Below, piece after piece: positions 59,742 through 64,000 of a stretch of DNA of 64,000 nt (the stretch's first letter is position 1; every line of letters begins with the position of its first letter). Under the pieces are notes generated by a model. The model did no database searches. It saw only the letters and a list, made by a program, of their open reading frames with translations, and was not told the DNA's origin. The DNA lies in the NCBI RefSeq assembly GCF_003635165.1, contig NZ_ML058624.1:62001-126000 (forward strand), written 5' to 3'. A program made the position numbers and the translations under genes. The DNA is from Burkholderia sp. Nafp2/4-1b. Its GTDB lineage: Bacteria > Pseudomonadota > Gammaproteobacteria > Burkholderiales > Burkholderiaceae.

Positions 59742-60704
59742 TCAGTCAGTCGGATGCGCGCCGGGCGTCGTCGCGGCTGCGCCGCGCGCCTGGGGCGCGT
59801 CCAGTTCGATCCAGTCGGCGTCGGTCAGGTAGCGCCGCGCAGCCGGGAAAATCACGCCTTCGATGCGCCCCATCTGCTCGAACGCGCCGCGCGCATAGAC
59901 GGCGGCCGCGGTATCGAACGCGGCCGACGGCAATCCGTCGGAAGCGAGCCGCAACAGCGCGTCGAGCGCATGTGCGTCGCGGCGCCGCTGGCGATCGAGC
60001 TCGTCGAGTTCGGCCGCGGTGCTCTCCGCGCGCCTGCGCAATGCCGCGAAGAGGCGCGCTTCGACGGACGTGCGCAACCGCGCGTCCTGCAAGGCCGACA
60101 GCGAGGCCAATGCGGTCAGCGTGCCGTTCGTGCTGTTGGCGCCGTTCGCGGCCCGGTGCATTGAAGCGCTCGGGCCTTCGCTTGCTGCCATCAGCGCCTG
60201 CAACGTTTCGCCGAGCAGGCGATGCGCGTCGAGACAGCGCGCCATCACACGCAGCTCGGCGGCCGCATGCCGCGCCGGACACACGAGCACCGGCACGCTG
60301 CTCGTCGCAAGCAACACCCGCCGCTGCGCGCACGCGGCTGCATCGGCATCGTGCGGCAGCGCCGCAACGCAGATCAGGTCGCAGCCGAGCTGGCCGGCGA
60401 GCATGCCGGGCGATGTGTCGCTGGCCGCTGGGTAGGCTGCCCCCGGATCGCCGGCCGCCGGATGGTCGGCCGCCGGACGGCCGGCCCCCGCGATCACATG
60501 CGACAGGCCCTGCGCCCGTGCGGCGGCTTCCACTTTCGCATCGTGCGCCGGCATCCGCGCTCCGGATAAACGCGAGTCGGGCGCGGTGCCGGCCAGCACG
60601 AACGTGACCCGCGCGCCGACCGCCCGCGCCAGTTCAAGCGCGGCGCCGATCGCGTCGATGCCGCCGGGCACGCAGTCGACCGTCACGAGCAGATGGCGAT
60701 ACAT
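59742..60704 (-). CDS. UspA-like protein with degenerate hemerythrin-like C-terminus
   Basis: The protein has 320 aa. The N-terminal 150 residues follow the universal-stress fold (YRHLLVTVDCVPGGIDAIGAALELARAVGARVTFV; AAACAQRRVLLATSSVPVLVC). A Pro/Ala/Asp-rich insertion of imperfect repeats (about 77-95) interrupts it. The C-terminal 130 residues are helical (HALDALLRLASDGLP; YLTDADWIELDA) and resemble a hemerythrin-like bundle, though most metal-binding histidines are missing. Near the catabolic operon but with its own start, it may be a stress or signal protein. Confidence 0.72.
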   Translation of the reverse strand: MYRHLLVTVDCVPGGIDAIGAALELARAVGARVTFVLAGTAPDSRLSGARMPAHDAKVEAAARAQGLSHVIAGAGRPAADHPAAGDPGAAYPAASDTSPGMLAGQLGCDLICVAALPHDADAAACAQRRVLLATSSVPVLVCPARHAAAELRVMARCLDAHRLLGETLQALMAASEGPSASMHRAANGANSTNGTLTALASLSALQDARLRTSVEARLFAALRRRAESTAAELDELDRQRRRDAHALDALLRLASDGLPSAAFDTAAAVYARGAFEQMGRIEGVIFPAARRYLTDADWIELDAPQARGAAATTPGAHPTD

Positions 60705-60985
60705 CGTGCCGCCCCGCTTATCGGGCGTGCGGCGCGCGGTGTGCTGCGCCGGTCGATTCGATGTTCATGGCCTTCTCCTCGTCGGGATCGTCGGTTACAG
60801 AGGTCGGTTGCCGGTGTCGGTTGCATTCGTCACGCGTCGGAACCCATGCTATCGACCGGGCGGCGGCGCGGCCCCACTCGTCGCGGGGGGGATTGACGCG
60901 CGAACGCGGTTCGGCCGATCCTTCCCCCCACACCCACCCCGGACGCTGGCCCGCACGGCACCGCCTGATTCCGACTGCTGCCCCG

Positions 60986-63679
60986 ATGGCCCACCCACCC
61001 GATCGCGCCGACGCGCCCCCCACCGAACTCGTGCTGAAGACGACCGCGCCGCGCGTGCCGGCCCAGCTGCTCGCGCGGGCGCGGCTGAGCCTCGCCGCGC
61101 CCGCATTCGACGGCCGGCCCGTCACGCTCGTGCAGGCCCCGGCCGGCTACGGCAAGACGTCGCTGCTCGCGCAATGGCGGCGCGAATCGCTCGCGCTCGG
61201 CCGCGCGGTCGTGTGGCTGTCCGCCGATGAGCGCGACGACGCGCCGCGCCTGCTGCAGGGGCTCGTGCAGGCCGTGCGTACCGGCTGCGCACGGCCGGGC
61301 TTCGGGCGGCTGATCGCGGGCGGCGCGGCGCGTGCGCTGGAAGGCTTGACCGCGTGGCTCGCCGAAGTCGCGCAACTGTCGATCGACGCGCTGCTGATCG
61401 TCGACGACGCGGAGCGGCTGCCGGCCGCCGGCGTGGACGCGCTGACCTACGTGCTGCACAACGCGCCGCAGAACCTGCGGGTGGTCGTCGCGGCGCGGCG
61501 CGGGCTCGATCAAGCGGCCGGCGACTTGCTCGCCGGCGGGCAATGCACGCTCGCCGGGCCCGACTGGCTGCGCTTCACGCTCGATGAGACGATCGCACTG
61601 GTCGGTGCGCGCTTCGCGCAGAAGGTCGACGCCGACGCCTGCGCGCGGCTGTTCGAGCGCGTCGACGGCTGGCCGCTCGGCTTGCAGCTCGCGATGGCGG
61701 CGATGGCGCGCTCGGCCGATCCGCGCCAGGCCGTCGATGCGCTCGCCGCGCGCATGGACGGCACGCGCGACCGGCTCGTCGAACTGCTGCTCGCGAACCT
61801 GTCGGCCGACGACACCGCGTTCCTCACGCGCACGAGCGTCGCTGACCGCCTGCATCCGTCGCTGTGCGTCGCGCTGCTCGACGACGCGGCGGCCGCCGAC
61901 CGGCTCGCGCGGCTCGCGCGCGACACGCCGCTGTTCATTGCGTCCGACGATTCCGAATGGTGCCGGCTGCATCCGCTCGTGCGCGATACGCTGCGCGATC
62001 GTCTGGCGGCGGGTCCGGGCACGGACCGCGGCACGTTGCACGCACGCGCGGCCGCGTGGCTCGACGCGCACGGGATGACGGAGGAAGCGGCGCGTCACGC
62101 GTATGCCGCCGGCCAGTTCGATACCGCGTACGCGCTCGCGCAGCGCTGCCTCGAGGATGCGATCAAGCAGGGCCGCATCAACGACGTGCTCGACTGGCTC
62201 GCGCTGCTGCCCGACGCGGAGCTCGACAAGCGTCCGACGCTGCGGATCGCGGTCGCGTGGGCGCTGGCGCTCGGCGAGCGCCATGTCGAGGCGCAGCGCC
62301 AGATCGCCGGGATCCTGGCCGACGCGGGCACCCCGGCCGCGATGCGCTACGAATGCGCGCTGATCCTCAGCGCCGCCGCGTATTACGCCGACGAAATCGA
62401 CCGCTTCGTCGCGCTGTTCGAACCGTGGGCGGACTTCACGCCGCCCGCGGCGACGTGGCTCGCGCAGATGCATGCGAACCGCCTGTCGGCGCGCGCGATC
62501 ATCGTCGGCGAACCGGCGCAGGCGCGCCGCTTCCAGCAGGCCGCGCCGCGCGGCGAGACGGCGGCCGGGTTCGGCTACGTCGCGCGCTGGGGCGAGCTGA
62601 TCACCGGCCTGAGCTACCTGCGCGAAGGCCAGATCCGGCTCGCCGACGACGCGTTGTCGCCGGCGCTCGCGCGTGCCGAGGCCGACCTCGGGCGCCGCCA
62701 TCCGCTGACCTGCATGCTCGCGGCGATGTGTGCGGCGATCGCTTACGAGGCCGATCGTGTCGACCAGGCCGCCGCGCTGCTCGCGAACCGGCTCGACGTG
62801 CTGGAGCACGCGGGCACGCCCGACACGGTGCTGCTCGGCTATCGGACGGCCGCGCGCATCGCGCTGCTGCGCGGCGTCGAGCATCGCGCGATCGACCTGC
62901 TCGAGGCGCTCGACGCGATGGCTGTCGCGCGCCGGCTGCCGCGCCTGTCGGTCGCGAGTCTCGCCGAACAGGTGCGCATTCACGCGGCGCGCTATCGCGA
63001 GGCGACCTGCCATGCGCTCGTCGAGCGGATCGATGCGATCGCCGCGGCGGAATTTCCGTCGCACGGGCCGCTGTGGCGGCGCCCCGTGGTGCTGCTGCAG
63101 GCGACGGCACACGCGGGCGCGGCACTTGCCGCGCGCCGCTGGGACGATGCATGCGCGGCACTCGACGAGGCGGCCGTGCTGGCGCGCGAGATGAGCATGG
63201 GACGCGAGCGCATCGAGATCATGGCGCTCAGCGCATTTGCGCTCGAGCAGTCGGCGCACGGCGGCCGCGCGCGGCTCGACGAGGCGATGAATCTCGCGGA
63301 CATGTTCGGCTTGACGCGCACGCTCGCCGACGCGCATCCGGCCGTCGCCGACTGGGCGCGCCGCGTCGGCGACGAGGCGGCCGCGGGCGATGGCGTTGCA
63401 CGCGCCGCGCAACCGCAGCCGCGCATCGTGCCGCCCGCGCCGCGCAGCTCGGCGAGCCCGCGCGCGGTGCCGAGCGTCGTGCTGACGCCGAAGGAACGCG
63501 CGATTCTCGAGCTGCTCGCACGCAACCTGTCGAACAAGGAGATCGCGGTGGCGCTCGCCGTCGGCGAGGAAACCGTGAAGTGGCACCTGAAGAACCTGTT
63601 CGGCAAGCTCGACGCCAGTTCACGCAAGCACGCGGTGCGTCGTGCGCTGGTGCTCGGGTTGCTTGAAAGCGCGCCCTGA
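60986..63679 (+). CDS. MalT-type LuxR transcriptional activator (ATPase plus LuxR HTH)
   Basis: The protein is 897 aa from the ATG at 60986. Walker A is APAGYGKTSLL (about 51-61) and Walker B is ALLIVDDAERL, both of the STAND/NTPase class. A long helical repeat region (about 350-800) of SUPR/TPR character senses the inducer. The C-terminal LuxR HTH is VLTPKERAILELLARNLSNKEIAVALAVGEETVKWHLKNLF in pieces (835-890). It is divergent from the UspA-like gene and near the catabolic operon, which it probably activates. Confidence 0.92.
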   Translation: MAHPPDRADAPPTELVLKTTAPRVPAQLLARARLSLAAPAFDGRPVTLVQAPAGYGKTSLLAQWRRESLALGRAVVWLSADERDDAPRLLQGLVQAVRTGCARPGFGRLIAGGAARALEGLTAWLAEVAQLSIDALLIVDDAERLPAAGVDALTYVLHNAPQNLRVVVAARRGLDQAAGDLLAGGQCTLAGPDWLRFTLDETIALVGARFAQKVDADACARLFERVDGWPLGLQLAMAAMARSADPRQAVDALAARMDGTRDRLVELLLANLSADDTAFLTRTSVADRLHPSLCVALLDDAAAADRLARLARDTPLFIASDDSEWCRLHPLVRDTLRDRLAAGPGTDRGTLHARAAAWLDAHGMTEEAARHAYAAGQFDTAYALAQRCLEDAIKQGRINDVLDWLALLPDAELDKRPTLRIAVAWALALGERHVEAQRQIAGILADAGTPAAMRYECALILSAAAYYADEIDRFVALFEPWADFTPPAATWLAQMHANRLSARAIIVGEPAQARRFQQAAPRGETAAGFGYVARWGELITGLSYLREGQIRLADDALSPALARAEADLGRRHPLTCMLAAMCAAIAYEADRVDQAAALLANRLDVLEHAGTPDTVLLGYRTAARIALLRGVEHRAIDLLEALDAMAVARRLPRLSVASLAEQVRIHAARYREATCHALVERIDAIAAAEFPSHGPLWRRPVVLLQATAHAGAALAARRWDDACAALDEAAVLAREMSMGRERIEIMALSAFALEQSAHGGRARLDEAMNLADMFGLTRTLADAHPAVADWARRVGDEAAAGDGVARAAQPQPRIVPPAPRSSASPRAVPSVVLTPKERAILELLARNLSNKEIAVALAVGEETVKWHLKNLFGKLDASSRKHAVRRALVLGLLESAP

Positions 63680-63961
63680 AGTTGCGGCCGGGTTGCAGCC
63701 GGTTTGACCGCCGCCCACCCACGTCTGTACGGGTCTTGCCAGGCCGTTGACGGCCGCCGCATCGCCCGGCCTTCCCTTCGATTCTCCGCAACCCTGCCCC
63801 CCGCGCGTGGGGGGGAGCTACCGCGCGCCGTTGCGTAGTCTTTCCGCACGGCTTGCAGCGGCGCCGCGTTCCCGCCTGCGTCGACGCTGCCCCGCCTGGC
63901 TTTCCCGTTTCAGCCGCCCGGGCTCGATCCCGTGCGGTCCACTACGATCCTGGAGACTTCG
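63680..63961. other. Promoter region of the gene at the right edge
   Basis: This 282-bp stretch shows no gene. It holds a G7 run near 63811 and must contain the promoter and Shine-Dalgarno (GGAGA) of the signal-peptide gene that starts at 63962. Confidence 0.4.
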
Positions 63962-64000
63962 ATGAAGACGAAACTGGCCGTGCTCGCGGCGCTTGCCGGC
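63962..64000 (+). CDS. Start of a secreted or outer-membrane protein (3' part outside the window)
   Basis: Only 13 codons are visible, MKTKLAVLAALAG. They have the charge and hydrophobicity of a Sec signal peptide, and GGAGA precedes the start. Burkholderia gram-negative porins often begin this way, but the family cannot be proven from so few residues. Confidence 0.6.
   Translation, partial: MKTKLAVLAALAG

Noticed and set aside
60830..63586. Minus-strand frame of 918 aa over the MalT-type regulator
   Set aside because: It is antisense to a gene with Walker and HTH motifs in order. Its own translation shows no domain.
1..64000. CRISPR arrays, tRNA or rRNA genes
   Set aside because: No regular repeat-spacer pattern, cloverleaf-like tRNA sequence or rRNA stretch was recognised by eye. 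A covariance-model search could still find a tRNA.

Overview
The window is about 66% GC and its genes look like those of a member of the Burkholderia cepacia complex (or a close relative), probably from a secondary replicon. Reasons are the density of LysR, MocR and LuxR regulators, several Ohr/OsmC genes, DUF4148 proteins, and compact minus-strand catabolic operons. No rRNA, tRNA or CRISPR array was seen.

Bases 1 to about 9,500 hold an integrated tailless virus of the double-jelly-roll (DJR) lineage, transcribed leftwards and running off the left edge. It encodes a superfamily I (GPA/HUH) rolling-circle Rep, a 216-aa FtsK/HerA (A32-like) packaging ATPase, a P2-type major capsid protein, several proteins with a single membrane segment, a probable vertex protein, and a receptor-binding spike with an SGNH-hydrolase motif. 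Most genes are joined by 4-nt ATGA overlaps. The hallmark genes match corticovirus PM2-like and FLiP-like viruses, and the host is a soil-type Burkholderia rather than a marine bacterium. This is the most novel item in the window.

From 9.5 to 20.3 kb is an accessory zone: a decayed transposase at the prophage edge, a LysR/NmrA pair with a divergent MocR regulator, an Ohr protein, a bestrophin, AhpD-like and cupin proteins, an MBL hydrolase, a PEBP lipoprotein-like protein, an IS3-family relic, and a scar in which the ends of an MFS pump gene and an ohr gene lie back to back. From 20.8 to 26.1 kb are a YjbH outer-membrane protein, a lipoprotein and an MHS-type transporter.

From 27 to 40 kb are an SDR lacking its catalytic tyrosine, LysR/RidA, and an OhrR peroxide-stress neighbourhood. 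There, ohr, a GNAT gene and ohrR share an operator of form GCATGCGAT-N3-ATCGCATGC. The block also holds a GFA enzyme, nitronate monooxygenase, two MFS genes (one wrecked), another LysR, an SGNH hydrolase and a KynB-like hydrolase.

From 40 to 48 kb is a three-gene signalling operon: periplasmic binding protein, TorS-like hybrid kinase, and a REC-PAS-GGDEF-EAL-REC response regulator. From 49 to 53.5 kb is a spermidine/putrescine-type ABC importer. At 54 kb is a Doc toxin with a short antitoxin gene. From 54.5 to 59.7 kb is a catabolic cluster (quinone oxidoreductase, TauD dioxygenase, BKACE, MFS, alpha/beta hydrolase), next to a UspA-like gene and a divergent MalT-type LuxR activator. The window ends just inside a gene with a signal-peptide start.
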